Positions 28,139 to 38,339 of a stretch of DNA of 64,000 nt are shown one piece after another; positions within the stretch are counted from its first letter, which is position 1; every line of letters starts with the position of its first letter. The translations under genes and the position numbers were made by a program. The stretch is from an uncultured Pirellulaceae bacterium (GTDB taxonomy: Bacteria > Planctomycetota > Planctomycetia > Pirellulales > Pirellulaceae): the NCBI GenBank assembly GCA_938084685.1, contig CALKGE010000003.1:1-64000 (forward strand). The letters are read 5' to 3'. The notes beneath the pieces were generated by a model, which worked only from the letters and a program-made list of their open reading frames with translations, had not been told where the DNA came from and made no database searches.

Positions 28139-28304
28139 AAGTTGCGATAATCCCCTAACAATAGGGGAATTGAGACCTTTTTATCTTTCCCCGTTTAACG
28201 CGCGCCTGAGATTTGTTTGAATTTTTGCTCCCACTTGACGTATATATTAAGTAGGTAGAGCGATTTTCTTACGTAACTGGTTGTAGAAGGGGAGTGCAGG
28301 GCTC

Positions 28305-29570
28305 ATGCTTAGGATTTTCAAAAAGCCGTCAACAGGCTATTGTGACGGCCTTAATCGCCGTGACTTTTTACAGATTGGCGGTGGTGGCCTGGGGGCTTTG
28401 AGTTTGCCCAGTCTCCTGCGAGCGGATTCCAGTGGGGGTACCAGCAGTTCGGATAAGGCAGTTATTCATTTGCACCTGGCCGGTGGTCCTTCGCATCAGG
28501 ACATGTTCGATCTCAAACCGAATGCTCCGATTGAGTTTCGTGGGGATTTCAATCCGATCCAGACGAATGTTCCCGGTTTGGATATCTGTGAGCATATGCC
28601 TCGGCTGGCAACGATGGCGGATCGATTTGCGGTCATTCGTTCGCTCGTAGAAATGCAGAATTCTCACAGTCATTTTCATACTTCTACAGGCTACAACAAC
28701 CGCAGTTTGATCAATGTAGGTGGTCGGCCTTACTTTGGGAGCGTGATCGCTCGTCTTCAGGGAGCGACCGATACCGGAGCTCCTCCGTACATTTCGTACA
28801 TGGGTGGTGAGCCTGGTTATCTCGGGCCGGTCTACCGACCGTATAAACCGAGTGGTACTGATCTGAAGTTGCGAAGTATTTCTGAAGAACGTTTGACCGA
28901 TCGTAGAAAGCTTCTTGGTTCGTTGGATCAGATTCGACGTGATATCGATTCGTCTGGCCAATTGGAAGCGCTGGATGCATACACTCAGCAGGCAGCCGAT
29001 CTGGTAACCTCGGGAACTGTAGCTGATGCTCTCGATCTCAAACTGGAAGACCCGGATATTGTAAGTCGTTACGGACGTAAATTCAGTAATCTGTTGCTGG
29101 CGCGCCGGCTTGTCGAAGCGGGAACACGCGTAGTCACTATCCAGTCTGGTGGCTGGGATACTCACAGCAACAACTTTAAAGCGCTTAAGGATCGGTTGGC
29201 CGAGTTGGATATGGGAGTCAGCGCTCTGTTGACAGACCTTCATGAACGAGGGCTTGATCAGGATGTCACTCTGGTTGTGTGGGGCGAGTTTGGTCGTACA
29301 CCTCGAGTGAACAGTAGGGCTGGTCGTGACCATTGGCCTCGCCTGGCTATGGCATTTCTTGCTGGAGGTGGTATGCGGTTAGGACAGGCGGTTGGTACTT
29401 CCAGTAACAACGCTGAATATGCCAAGGATCGCCCGGTACATTTTCAGGAAGTAATAGCGACGCTCTATCACAACATGGGTATCGACTGTGAAACAACTCA
29501 GTTAGTAGATCCCAACGGTCGACCTCAGTATCTGTTGGATCATCGCCAGCCGATTGCAGAACTTGTCTAA
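28305..29570 (+). CDS. DUF1501 family exported protein
   Basis: 421 residues. The ATG at 28305 follows AGAAGGGGAG, a strong ribosome-binding site. The N-terminus has LNRRDFLQIGGGGLGALSLPSLL, a convincing twin-arginine signal, so it is probably exported folded. The DUF1501 body is complete (HLHLAGGPSHQDMFDLKP; VVWGEFGRTPRVN). Unlike the copy at 8908, no DUF1549/1553 cytochrome gene stands beside it. A 165-bp gap separates it from the oxidoreductase gene, and a strong terminator follows. Activity unknown. Confidence 0.92.
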   Translation: MLRIFKKPSTGYCDGLNRRDFLQIGGGGLGALSLPSLLRADSSGGTSSSDKAVIHLHLAGGPSHQDMFDLKPNAPIEFRGDFNPIQTNVPGLDICEHMPRLATMADRFAVIRSLVEMQNSHSHFHTSTGYNNRSLINVGGRPYFGSVIARLQGATDTGAPPYISYMGGEPGYLGPVYRPYKPSGTDLKLRSISEERLTDRRKLLGSLDQIRRDIDSSGQLEALDAYTQQAADLVTSGTVADALDLKLEDPDIVSRYGRKFSNLLLARRLVEAGTRVVTIQSGGWDTHSNNFKALKDRLAELDMGVSALLTDLHERGLDQDVTLVVWGEFGRTPRVNSRAGRDHWPRLAMAFLAGGGMRLGQAVGTSSNNAEYAKDRPVHFQEVIATLYHNMGIDCETTQLVDPNGRPQYLLDHRQPIAELV

Positions 29571-29600
29571 GTTTCTGACAGTTCCATCTTCCTTTCAATT

Positions 29601-29638
29601 CGAGAAAACCTCGCCGCTCAATCGGCGAGGTTTTCTCG
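29601..29638 (+). terminator. Strong hairpin terminator after the DUF1501 gene
   Basis: A perfect 16-bp stem (29601-29616 with 29623-29638, CGAGAAAACCTCGCCG and its complement) surrounds a 6-nt loop. The T stretch is built into the 3' arm (GGTTTTCTCG). The stem lies 31 bp after the stop codon. Its symmetry would let it work on either strand. The rest of the gap up to 29867 shows nothing further. Confidence 0.85.
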
Positions 29639-29867
29639 TGTTCCGTGATGGTGGTTACTCGCAACCGACTTGCCTGATCGTTACAGTCGTTATGAGCCTC
29701 TGCGCCTGAATTCTCCAGAACGGTCGTACGGGTTCTGCCGTTTATATTTCATATGTTTTTACAGCAAAAAATAGCCCAAATTCATAGGTGTCCTATGCTT
29801 GGAGCAGTGCTGAGTTGTCTCTCTACGGACAACTCTCAGGAATATGCTCTTTGTTTGGAACAGAATT

Positions 29868-31553
29868 ATGAAGTTTGGCAAATGGAATGGTCACATCAGT
29901 CTTTCCAGGAAGACGACAACCATATTCCTCTACATTGTCATCGTGGCGTTGTTCCTGCAGTGGGCATCACCACTGGCGGCTCAGATTTCTCAGCCTACCA
30001 CCCTCTCATCAGCTACTCCTCTCCGGGAAATTGTCAGCCAGGGGGTTGGTCTTGAATCTCAAGGGAAATGGCGGGCTGCCGTAAGTCTCTATGAGAAGAC
30101 GCTCAAGACGTATCCGGAAGCATCTCAACTTCGTTCGCGTGTTCGGCTTTGCCGAGCCCAACTCGATATTGTGCGGCGCTACCATGATTCCAGTTACAGG
30201 AAGTCGCTGAACCAACTTGATCTGACGTCAAGCATGGCGGTGTTTCGTGAAGTGCTGAAGAAAATTGATACATACTTCTATACGACGCCGGACTGGAGGG
30301 GCATGGTATCCGATGGCTACTTTCAATTGCAGCTGGCGATGCAAAACGAGCAATTCCGCGCGTTCTATAATTTGCAAAAAAATGTGGAACGTGATACAGC
30401 GTTCAAGCAACGTATTGATGGCTGGATGTTGCGTCAAAATATTCGCAATTATCAGGAAGCACTCAAAGCGGTTGAATACATCTGTCATCAGGCCAGACAG
30501 ATTTGCGGTGTTCCACACCAGGCAAGCGTGATGGAAATGCTGGCTGGTTCGATTGGTTTGCTCGACCGCTATTCGTCTTACCTGACGGGTTCCGAATTGG
30601 ACGATATGTTTTCACAGATCAATGGAAACTTTGTTGGTCTGGGAGTGGAATTAAGAATTCTTGACAAGTATCTGTTAATCGACCGGGTCATCGCAGGGGG
30701 GCCAGCTGGCGAGGCTGGCGTCAAAAAGGGTGATCGTATTATCGAGGTTGATCGTAATATTATTCCCCAGATTGCTGCCGCCAAAGCGGCCGATCTGCTC
30801 AAAGGAGTGGAAGGTTCCAAGGTCGAAGTCGTGCTGGTTGGGAATGATGGTAGTGTTCGCCGGATGTCTCTCACACGGAGACGAGTGATTGTTCCGAGTG
30901 TCGAGGACGTGAAAATCCTGGATCAACAATCCGGCATTGGTTATTTACGTATTAGAAGTTTTCAAAAAAACACGGCAGATGACGTAGAAAAGGCTCTTTG
31001 GCAATTGCACAGCCAGGGAATGCGGCGTCTGATTGTTGATGTTCGTGGTAATCCAGGTGGTCTTGTCGACAGTGCTGTAGCGGTGGCTGACTACTTCATT
31101 GATGATGGCACGATCGTTGCCACGCGTGGCCGCAGTGTGAATGAAGATATTGATTATCAAGCTCACGACCTGGGAACCTGGGATATGCCAATGGCTGTAC
31201 TGATTGATGGTAAGTCGGCAAGTGCGTCGGAGATCTTTGCGGGTGCGATTAAAGATCATGAGCGAGGGACTATTCTTGGTACCAAGACCTTTGGCAAAGG
31301 CTCCGTTCAGGGAATATTTCCATTGACCAGTTACGACAGTGGATTACGACTTACGACGGCACGATTCTATTCACCCGATGGGCATATGATCAGCCAACGT
31401 GGTGTCAGGCCAGACGTCGAGGTAAATACGGTTGGAAAACCTTTGGCGGATGGTACGTTGCCTGTTGAGCAGATTGACCCAACATTGGCTGCCAGTATCA
31501 GCCAGCTTCGTGACCAAAAAATTGTTTCGGTGAATCGTTTTCTCGATAATTAG
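29868..31553 (+). CDS. C-terminal processing protease, S41 family, with PDZ domain
   Basis: 561 residues from the ATG at 29868 (GGAA 7 nt upstream); an ATG at 29844 is an alternative. A signal anchor (TTTIFLYIVIVALFLQWA) leads to about 150 helical residues of TPR-like character (TLKTYPEASQLRSRVRLC). A PDZ domain (GLGVELRILDKYLLID to GSVRRMSLTRR) and a peptidase S41 domain follow. The Ser-Lys dyad lies in KSASASEIFAG and TFGKGSVQG. It trims the C-termini of exported proteins or degrades damaged ones. It appears to be transcribed alone, after a strong terminator. Confidence 0.93.
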   Translation: MKFGKWNGHISLSRKTTTIFLYIVIVALFLQWASPLAAQISQPTTLSSATPLREIVSQGVGLESQGKWRAAVSLYEKTLKTYPEASQLRSRVRLCRAQLDIVRRYHDSSYRKSLNQLDLTSSMAVFREVLKKIDTYFYTTPDWRGMVSDGYFQLQLAMQNEQFRAFYNLQKNVERDTAFKQRIDGWMLRQNIRNYQEALKAVEYICHQARQICGVPHQASVMEMLAGSIGLLDRYSSYLTGSELDDMFSQINGNFVGLGVELRILDKYLLIDRVIAGGPAGEAGVKKGDRIIEVDRNIIPQIAAAKAADLLKGVEGSKVEVVLVGNDGSVRRMSLTRRRVIVPSVEDVKILDQQSGIGYLRIRSFQKNTADDVEKALWQLHSQGMRRLIVDVRGNPGGLVDSAVAVADYFIDDGTIVATRGRSVNEDIDYQAHDLGTWDMPMAVLIDGKSASASEIFAGAIKDHERGTILGTKTFGKGSVQGIFPLTSYDSGLRLTTARFYSPDGHMISQRGVRPDVEVNTVGKPLADGTLPVEQIDPTLAASISQLRDQKIVSVNRFLDN

Positions 31554-31864
31554 GTTTCGTGTCGACGGCTTCTCTCCTCCAGTCCTCTTTCATTCTGACC
31601 GGGGATCGCCCTTCGTTTCTGCTGATGTGCCGGTGATTTTCCCATCTAATAATCAGTGAAATCTTCACTTTGCACTAGGTGACATTCGCATTGCTTTGGT
31701 GTACAAAAGGACTATGTTCCTGCTTTAGTTGCACTGCTTTCTGGGCGTAGGTGTACGCAAGCTTGAGGCAGTGGTGTAAAGTTAGAATCGCAGTTATTTA
31801 CTGTACTTTAGGCGGGGTGGTAAGTAGCTGGTTAGTATTTTTTTATGTTGGAGTTTACTTAGAA
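31554..31864. other. Spacer and leader region upstream of glutamine synthetase II
   Basis: A 311-bp gap with no supportable gene. An in-frame extension of the glutamine synthetase frame back to 31751 encodes a hydrophobic stretch that does not match the family and is rejected. I found no sigma-54 (TGGCAC-N5-TTGC) box and no convincing sigma-70 promoter. Confidence 0.45.
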
Positions 31865-32875
31865 ATGGCCAAACTTGAATATATCTGGCTCGACGGATAC
31901 CAACCAACTCAGAGTCTCCGTTCAAAAACACAGATCCGAAACAATTTCGGAGGAACACTGGAAGAATGCCCTATGTGGTCATTTGATGGTAGTTCCACAG
32001 AGCAAGCTGAAGGTGGATCTTCAGACTGCTTGCTGAAGCCGGTTGCAATTTATCCCGATCCTCAGCGAAAAGATGGTTACCTCGTTATGACTGAGGTACT
32101 CAATGCCGACGGTACTCCTCACGTGTCCAATGGTCGTGCGACAATTGAAGACGACGATAACGATTACTGGTTTGGTTTTGAGCAGGAATACTTCTTGTGG
32201 GACACGCTTACCAATCGTCCTCCAGGATTCCCGGAAGGCGGTTTCCCTCGTCCACAGGGGCCATATTACTGCTCGGTAGGGGCTTCCAATGCCTACGGTC
32301 GTGATTGTGTGGAAGAACATCTGGATGCATGTCTGGAAGCTGGTCTGAACGTTGAAGGCATCAATGCCGAAGTAGCATCAGGTCAGTGGGAATTCCAGAT
32401 TTTTGCCAAAGGTGCTGCCGACGCCGGTGACCAGATCTGGGTCGCTCGCTACTTGCTGGAACGTACTGGCGAGAAATTCGGTTACGCCATCGAATGGCAC
32501 CCAAAACCACTCGGTCAGACTGACTGGAACGGTTCTGGAATGCATGCGAACTTCTCGAACGGAGCGATGCGTGACGCCGGCGAAGAGGCTGTGTTTACCT
32601 CGATTTGTGAAGAGTTCGCCAAGCATATCGATCGACATATCAGTGTCTACGGTGCTGACAATAATCAGCGTCTGACCGGAGAACACGAAACTCAGTCAAT
32701 CGATAAATTCAGCTATGGTGTCTCGGACCGAGGTGCTTCCATTCGTATCCCTGTAGGTACGATTGAAGATGGCTGGAAAGGACGACTGGAAGATCGCCGT
32801 CCGGCATCAAATGCTGATCCATACAAAGTTGCAGCTGCAATTATCAAGACCTGTAAAGAAGCAGGTCAGGGTTAG
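31865..32875 (+). CDS. glnII: Glutamine synthetase, type II (eukaryotic-like)
   Basis: 336 residues from the ATG at 31865, where the sequence joins the family (MAKLEYIWLDGYQP). It makes glutamine from glutamate, ammonia and ATP. The beta-grasp domain with MWSFDGSSTEQAEG, the core GPYYCSVGASNAYGRD, NAEVASGQWEFQI, and the DWNGSGMHANFS segment are those of GSII, the octa/decameric form found in eukaryotes and some bacteria. Active-site Glu and Arg motifs are intact. It is followed by a terminator, so monocistronic. A type I enzyme is encoded at 36879-38291. Confidence 0.93.
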   Translation: MAKLEYIWLDGYQPTQSLRSKTQIRNNFGGTLEECPMWSFDGSSTEQAEGGSSDCLLKPVAIYPDPQRKDGYLVMTEVLNADGTPHVSNGRATIEDDDNDYWFGFEQEYFLWDTLTNRPPGFPEGGFPRPQGPYYCSVGASNAYGRDCVEEHLDACLEAGLNVEGINAEVASGQWEFQIFAKGAADAGDQIWVARYLLERTGEKFGYAIEWHPKPLGQTDWNGSGMHANFSNGAMRDAGEEAVFTSICEEFAKHIDRHISVYGADNNQRLTGEHETQSIDKFSYGVSDRGASIRIPVGTIEDGWKGRLEDRRPASNADPYKVAAAIIKTCKEAGQG

Positions 32876-32919
32876 GCATTACCCTGAAGCAACACGATTG
32901 CTTCAACCGACAATAAAAG

Positions 32920-32954
32920 GGCGTGACTGCTTGAACGTGGTCACGTCTTTTTTT
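32920..32954 (+). terminator. Rho-independent terminator after glutamine synthetase II
   Basis: An 8-bp stem, GGCGTGAC (32920-32927) with GTCACGTC (32940-32947), with one G-U pair and a 12-nt loop, runs into seven T residues at 32948-32954. It lies 45 bp after the stop codon. Confidence 0.85.
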
Positions 32955-33053
32955 ATAGCGTTTCACGATAGCTTATATACACTTTGGCTGTTCATGCTCA
33001 CAATGAACAGGCTCTCCATCAGAACTACCATATCAGGCAAATCAGGAATCATC

Positions 33054-33737
33054 GTGACTGACTCCATATCCGAATCCGTTTCTCCAACATTGGAACAATC
33101 GCTGGAAAAATACGGCATCTCGCTCGAAGGCTATCAGATTGAGATGTTGCGAGAATATTGCGACTTGCTTTGGCAGTGGAACGAGAGAATGAACCTGACT
33201 CGGCATACGGACTACGATCGGTTCGTTTCACGAGACCTGATCGATACGCTCGAGCTTGCTGATCGAATTGAATCGGGGGTAGAAGTCCTCGATTTTGGAA
33301 CAGGAGGTGGAGTGCCGGGGATTCCTCTCGCAATCCTGCGACCGGACCTTCAGGTTTCGTTGTGTGAATCAGTAGGAAAGAAGGCATCGGCTGTGGACGA
33401 TATGGTAAAAAAGCTCGGTCTGCCCGTTCCTGTCATGAATGTTCGTGTAGAAAAGCTTCTGGAAGAGATGAATTACGACGTATTGGTCTGTCGTGCTGTG
33501 GGGCCTCTTTGGAAACAGGGTCTCTGGCTGCAGCCACACTGGCACTTATTTGGTCAGTTGTTAGCGATCAAGGGGCCAAACTGGACTGAGGAACGGAAAG
33601 AAGCCCGGCATCGTGGGTATCTGCAAAATGTAAAACTGAGAAAGATCCACTCCTATACAATGATTGGAACGGAATCTGAAAGCCATATCCTTAAACTCTG
33701 GTCGGCGATGAAAGAGGAACCGCTTCACGTCGAATGA
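33054..33737 (+). CDS. rsmG: 16S rRNA (guanine527-N7)-methyltransferase
   Basis: 227 residues from the GTG at 33054, which has AGGA 6 nt upstream; the ATG at 33003 is an alternative with no ribosome-binding site. It methylates G527 of 16S rRNA. The family landmarks are WNERMNLTRHTDYDRFVSRDLIDTLEL and the SAM motif VLDFGTGGGVPGIPLAI, followed by VCRAVGPLW. In many bacteria rsmG neighbours mnmG or parA; here it stands alone between the glutamine synthetase terminator and the cysD promoter region. Confidence 0.92.
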   Translation: MTDSISESVSPTLEQSLEKYGISLEGYQIEMLREYCDLLWQWNERMNLTRHTDYDRFVSRDLIDTLELADRIESGVEVLDFGTGGGVPGIPLAILRPDLQVSLCESVGKKASAVDDMVKKLGLPVPVMNVRVEKLLEEMNYDVLVCRAVGPLWKQGLWLQPHWHLFGQLLAIKGPNWTEERKEARHRGYLQNVKLRKIHSYTMIGTESESHILKLWSAMKEEPLHVE

Positions 33738-33974
33738 CAATTGGCGGCAACGGATTGCGAGCGGGTAAGTATCATTTTCCACAGATTCCGCATAGTCCTA
33801 CTTTGCATGTGTGTTATGGGTAGATTTGGGAAGGACAAGGGGGGGTGACGGTCAGGATCGCTCATAGACGAAATCAACATGTTGACCTAAACTAGACGTT
33901 CCTACCTTAATAATTCCCACCGACAGTAGATTGCACGCTGACGGGAATGGAAACTGATTGAAAAGCGAATTGGA

Positions 33975-34883
33975 ATGAGTGGCTATAACCTGACTCACCT
34001 CAAGCAGCTGGAAGCTGAAAGTATTCACATTATCCGTGAAGTTGCTGCTGAATTTGATAACCCGGTAATGTTGTACTCGGTCGGAAAAGATTCGTCGGTC
34101 ATGGTACATCTGGCGATGAAAGCGTTTTATCCTGCCAAACCGCCGTTCCCTCTGTTACACGTGGACACGACCTGGAAGTTCCGCGAAATGATTCAATTTC
34201 GCGAGCAATACGCTCGTAAGGAACTTGGTCTCGACGTCCTGGTACACATCAATCAGGAGGGATTAAAGCTCGGACTGGACCCACTAAAAAACAGTGGCAA
34301 GCACACGACAGTCATGAAAACGGATGGGCTTAAACAGGCCCTCAATCAATATCAGTTCGATGCAGCCTTCGGTGGGGCTCGACGCGATGAGGAAAAGTCA
34401 CGAGCCAAGGAACGTGTCTTTTCGTTTCGTGACGAATTCCATCGCTGGGATCCGAAGAATCAACGTCCCGAGCTTTGGAACCTCTATAACACGCGTGTTA
34501 ATAAAGGTGAAAGTATTCGAGTCTTCCCGTTATCCAACTGGACAGAACTTGATATCTGGCAGTACATCCATCTGGAAAGCATTCCCATTGTCCCACTCTA
34601 TTTTGCAGACGTACGTCCGGTGGTCGAACGCGACGGTGTTCTGATCCTTGTTGATGACGAGCGATTGAAGCTGAAGGAAGGAGAGACGCCCATGATGAAA
34701 GAAGTTCGATTCAGAACTCTGGGGTGTTATCCTCTCACGGGTGCGGTGGAGTCGAGTGCGAAGTCTTTACCAGAGATCATTCAGGAGATGTTACTGGCTA
34801 CTACTTCAGAACGTCAGGGGCGAGTGATCGACAACGACGAAGAAGGAAGTATGGAAGATAAAAAGAAGGAAGGATATTTCTAA
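33975..34883 (+). CDS. cysD: Sulfate adenylyltransferase subunit 2
   Basis: 302 residues, the normal length. With CysN it converts sulfate and ATP to APS, driven by GTP hydrolysis. The PP-loop motif reads [35 protein letters not shown] and the C-terminal [16 protein letters not shown] are fully typical. The cysNC gene starts 12 nt after its stop, so the two are co-transcribed. It lies about 8.8 kb from cysH, in the opposite orientation. The ATG at 33975 has only a poor ribosome-binding site. Confidence 0.97.
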   Translation: MSGYNLTHLKQLEAESIHIIREVAAEFDNPVMLYSVGKDSSVMVHLAMKAFYPAKPPFPLLHVDTTWKFREMIQFREQYARKELGLDVLVHINQEGLKLGLDPLKNSGKHTTVMKTDGLKQALNQYQFDAAFGGARRDEEKSRAKERVFSFRDEFHRWDPKNQRPELWNLYNTRVNKGESIRVFPLSNWTELDIWQYIHLESIPIVPLYFADVRPVVERDGVLILVDDERLKLKEGETPMMKEVRFRTLGCYPLTGAVESSAKSLPEIIQEMLLATTSERQGRVIDNDEEGSMEDKKKEGYF

Positions 34884-34895
34884 ACCGGTAATTCT

Positions 34896-36824
34896 ATGAG
34901 TCATCAATCAGAACTTATTGCAACCGACATTAATGCCTACCTCGATCAGCACGAGCGTAAAGAGCTGCTTCGTTTTATCACCTGTGGAAGTGTTGATGAT
35001 GGTAAGAGTACGTTAATTGGCAGGCTCCTTTACGATTCCAAGATGATCTACGAAGATCACCTGGCGAAGCTGAAAAAGGACAGTGCAGTACACGGTACGA
35101 CGGGAGGAGATTTTGACCCCGCTCTGTTGACCGATGGACTCAGGGCCGAGCGAGAGCAGGGAATTACTATCGACGTCGCGTACCGGTACTTTTCTACTCA
35201 GAAACGAAAATTCATCATTGCTGATACACCTGGTCATGAGCAGTACACGCGTAACATGGCAACGGGAGCATCAACTGCCGATCTGGCGATCATTCTGGTG
35301 GACGCTCGACATGGAGTGCTCACTCAAACGAAACGCCATAGCTTCATCGTCTCATTGCTAGGCATCAAACACGTGCTGGTTGCCATAAATAAAATGGATC
35401 TGGTTGATTTTAGCCAGGAGCGGTTTGAAGCAATTCGCGAAGAATACAAGCAATTTGCGTCCCGACTTGACATTCCGGATCTGCACTTCATACCGATCTC
35501 GGCATTAATGGGTGACAATGTCGTCGATCCCAGTGAAGAGATGCCCTGGTATAACGGTTCCACGCTGATGACCTTCCTGGAAACGGTTTACATCGGTTCG
35601 GATAAGAACTTACAGGACTTTCGTTTCCCCGTTCAGTACGTGCTGCGTCCGAATCTTGATTTCCGTGGATTCAGTGGAACAATCGCCTCTGGAATTATCC
35701 GTCAGGGTGATGAGGTAATGGTTCTGCCGTCACGGAAGACAAGTAAAGTGAAAGAGATTGTAACGTTTGACGGTAATCTGGAAGAGGCACACGCTCCGTT
35801 ATCAGTGACACTCACGCTGGAAGATGAAATCGATTGTTCGCGTGGTGACATGATCGTGCGGCCCGGAAACGTACCCAAGCAACGCCAGAAGCTGGATGCG
35901 ATGCTGGTTTGGATGTCGGAAGAAGCCATGGTGCCGGGGAAACAGTACCTGTTCAAACAGACAACCAAAGTTACAACCGGAACGATTTCGACATTGCGTT
36001 ACCAGGTGGACGTCAATACGTTGCACCGCCAGGACGCTCCGACCATTAACCTGAATGAGATCGGGCGTGTATCCATATCCCTGAGTGAACCAGTGATCTT
36101 CGACAGTTACAAGAAGAATCAAGGTACGGGAGCTTTTATCGTCGTGGATCGTATCACGAACGTTACGGTTGCGGCCGGAATGATCATTGATCGCGACAGC
36201 GAAGAGGATGCGGATGATCTATGGAGTGCAGAAAGCGAGCGGACAGAGAAACGTGGTACGGTAACGGTTGAGGAACGTGAAGCTCGTTATGGTCAAAAAG
36301 CAGTTTCTTTGCTGATTACTGGCCTAACAGGTTCTGGAAAAACATCTGTTGCCTATGGACTGGAACGTCGCCTGTTTGATATGGGACGCGCATCGGTTGT
36401 GCTGGACGGAGTGAACATGCGTCGCGGTTTAACCAAGGGACTTGGGTTTACTTCGGAAGAGCGAAGTGAAAATCTGCGACGAAGTTCTGAAGTTGCCAAG
36501 CTGATGAACGGAACTGGCTTGATCGCGATTTGTGCGTTTACGGCACCCAACGAGGACGTTCGCCGTAAAGCGGCTCAAGTGGTCGGGGAAGATCAATTCC
36601 TGGTTGTCCATCTCGATGCTCCGGTTGATGTCTGTCGGGAACGGGATGAGGAAGGATTGTATGCCCAAGCGGAGGCGGGAGAGATTTCCAACTTCGCTGG
36701 TGTCAGTTCAGAATACGAACCGCCGGTAGATCCCGCGCTTCAGTTAAACACCGCTGTGCTCTCAGTGGATGAGTGTGTAGACCGGATTGTCGCCTTACTC
36801 GAAGAACGGGATATCCTGGCATAA
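34896..36824 (+). CDS. cysNC: CysNC: sulfate adenylyltransferase GTPase subunit fused to a divergent APS kinase domain
   Basis: 642 residues. Residues 20-440 are CysN, an EF-Tu-like GTPase that drives APS synthesis: [15 protein letters not shown] (G1), [12 protein letters not shown] (G3) and AINKMDLVD (G4), plus beta-barrel domains. Residues about 465-640 align with APS kinase (P-loop [26 protein letters not shown]). Two positions differ from the family: LDGDN is LDGVN here (Val506), and the FISP serine that carries the phosphoryl group in E. coli CysC is Ala550 (FTAPNED). Kinase activity is doubtful, so PAPS may not be made. It is co-transcribed with cysD. Confidence 0.95.
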   Translation: MSHQSELIATDINAYLDQHERKELLRFITCGSVDDGKSTLIGRLLYDSKMIYEDHLAKLKKDSAVHGTTGGDFDPALLTDGLRAEREQGITIDVAYRYFSTQKRKFIIADTPGHEQYTRNMATGASTADLAIILVDARHGVLTQTKRHSFIVSLLGIKHVLVAINKMDLVDFSQERFEAIREEYKQFASRLDIPDLHFIPISALMGDNVVDPSEEMPWYNGSTLMTFLETVYIGSDKNLQDFRFPVQYVLRPNLDFRGFSGTIASGIIRQGDEVMVLPSRKTSKVKEIVTFDGNLEEAHAPLSVTLTLEDEIDCSRGDMIVRPGNVPKQRQKLDAMLVWMSEEAMVPGKQYLFKQTTKVTTGTISTLRYQVDVNTLHRQDAPTINLNEIGRVSISLSEPVIFDSYKKNQGTGAFIVVDRITNVTVAAGMIIDRDSEEDADDLWSAESERTEKRGTVTVEEREARYGQKAVSLLITGLTGSGKTSVAYGLERRLFDMGRASVVLDGVNMRRGLTKGLGFTSEERSENLRRSSEVAKLMNGTGLIAICAFTAPNEDVRRKAAQVVGEDQFLVVHLDAPVDVCRERDEEGLYAQAEAGEISNFAGVSSEYEPPVDPALQLNTAVLSVDECVDRIVALLEERDILA

Positions 36825-36878
36825 CTCAGCATTCAACGACACGTTGAACGAGAGTTCGTGTTGAAAGCGGGTGGCGAG

Positions 36879-38291
36879 TTAGCAGTCGTAGTACAGGCTG
36901 AATTCGTACGGGTGAGGACGAAGTTGAATTGCCTGTACTTCTTGCACCATTTTGTAATCGATCCAGGTATCGATCACATCCTGCGTAAAGACTTCGTCAC
37001 GGAGCAGGAAGTCGTGATCTGCTTGCAGGGCTGCGAGTGACTGCTCAAGACTGGCAGGGGTCTGTTGAATCTGGTTTTGTTCGTCGCACTCCAGTGCATA
37101 GATATCCGTGTCGACCGGGTCGCCTGGGGAAATCTTGTTCTGGATCCCATCGATGGCTGCCATCAGAATTGCTGCAAAGGCCAGATAGGGATTGCTGCTG
37201 GGGTCAGGACAACGAAATTCAATCCGTTTCGACTTGGGACTATTGCTGTAAACAGGAATGCGACAGGCGGCAGAGCGGTTACGTTGCGAGTAGGCCAAAT
37301 TGACAGGTGCTTCATAACCCGGCACCAACCGCTTGTAGCTGTTGATTGTCGGATTGGTAAACGCGAGTAATGCTCCGGCATGTTTGAGGATACCGCCAAT
37401 GGCATGCAGAGCGGTGTCGCTGAGTCCGGCATAGCCTGTACCAGCAAACAGGGGTTCGTCACCTTTCCAAAGTGACAGATGAATGTGCATGCCGGATCCG
37501 TTTTCGCCATAGATCGGCTTGGGCATAAAGGTGGCTGTTTTGTTATTTGCCTGAGCCACGTTTCGAACAATATATTTGTAGATCATGACCTGGTCAGCCA
37601 TCGTAACCAGTTGATCGTATTTCAGGTCAATTTCGGACTGCCCCGCCGTTCCTACTTCATGATGCTGGCACTCGACGTCCAGTCCACATTTAATCATGGT
37701 ACGCATCATCTGGTTGCGAACATCCATCAGGTGGTCTGTTGGAGGGACAGGAAAATATCCTCCTTTCTGACGGATCTTGTTAGCCAGGTTTGGTGCTTCA
37801 TTACGTCCCGTATTCCAATCTGCTTCGATCGAATCGAGAGCAAAGAATGCTTCATTGGCAGATTGCTTATAACGTACGTCATCAAAAATGAAGAACTCTG
37901 CCTCCGGGCCGAAATATGCTACATCAGCGATACCAGTCGCTGTCAGGTAATTTGCTGCTTTGGTCGCGACATGTCGTGGATCCCGGGAGTAATCTTCTCC
38001 GGTAATGGGATCCTGGATATTGCAGATCAGATTGAGAGTTGGAAGTTCGGTAAAGGGATCGACAAAGGCTGTATCCGCTTGGGGAATCATCAGCATGTCG
38101 CTCTCATTAATTGCCTGCCAACCACGAATACTCGATCCGTCAAACCCGAGGCCGTCTTCGAAGACATCTTCGTCCAGTTTCTTCACTGGAATGGTGGTGT
38201 GATGCCACGTGCCCAGCAGATCGACGAACCGCAGGTCGACAGCTTTAACGTCGTTTTCCCGACAGAGCCTGAGAACTTCGGCTGGAGTCAT
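36879..38291 (-). CDS. glnA: Glutamine synthetase, type I
   Basis: 470 residues, the length of GSI-beta enzymes. The N-terminal [13 protein letters not shown], the [11 protein letters not shown] and [15 protein letters not shown] active-site segments, [20 protein letters not shown] and [16 protein letters not shown] are all intact. [11 protein letters not shown] aligns with the loop holding adenylylated Tyr397 of the enteric enzyme, and a Tyr is present, so control by adenylylation is possible. It is convergent with cysNC (54 bp between stops). The RraA-like gene starts upstream on the same strand; the 48 bp between them could carry a shared transcript. Confidence 0.96.
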   Translation of the reverse strand: MTPAEVLRLCRENDVKAVDLRFVDLLGTWHHTTIPVKKLDEDVFEDGLGFDGSSIRGWQAINESDMLMIPQADTAFVDPFTELPTLNLICNIQDPITGEDYSRDPRHVATKAANYLTATGIADVAYFGPEAEFFIFDDVRYKQSANEAFFALDSIEADWNTGRNEAPNLANKIRQKGGYFPVPPTDHLMDVRNQMMRTMIKCGLDVECQHHEVGTAGQSEIDLKYDQLVTMADQVMIYKYIVRNVAQANNKTATFMPKPIYGENGSGMHIHLSLWKGDEPLFAGTGYAGLSDTALHAIGGILKHAGALLAFTNPTINSYKRLVPGYEAPVNLAYSQRNRSAACRIPVYSNSPKSKRIEFRCPDPSSNPYLAFAAILMAAIDGIQNKISPGDPVDTDIYALECDEQNQIQQTPASLEQSLAALQADHDFLLRDEVFTQDVIDTWIDYKMVQEVQAIQLRPHPYEFSLYYDC

Positions 38292-38339
38292 AATACTACT
38301 CTTCCACTAAAAGACCTCTAAGAACAGGTGCCCCCGAAT

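Noticed and set aside
28151-28168. Terminator after the Idh/MocA gene
   Set aside because: A 7-bp stem (TCCCCTA/TAGGGGA) exists but the T tract is 9 nt away, so it was not listed.
28368-29333. 321-residue open frame opposite the DUF1501 gene
   Set aside because: The DUF1501 frame has a strong ribosome-binding site, Tat signal and family motifs; the opposite frame has none.
31751-31864. N-terminal extension of glutamine synthetase II
   Set aside because: The extra 38 residues are hydrophobic and unlike the family, whose start matches the ATG at 31865.
33882-33914. Promoter before cysD
   Set aside because: TTGACC is present but no -10 box lies at 16-18 bp; the match is too weak.
37479-38321. 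280-residue open frame on the plus strand opposite glnA
   Set aside because: glnA is certain from its motifs; the opposite frame has no recognisable domain.
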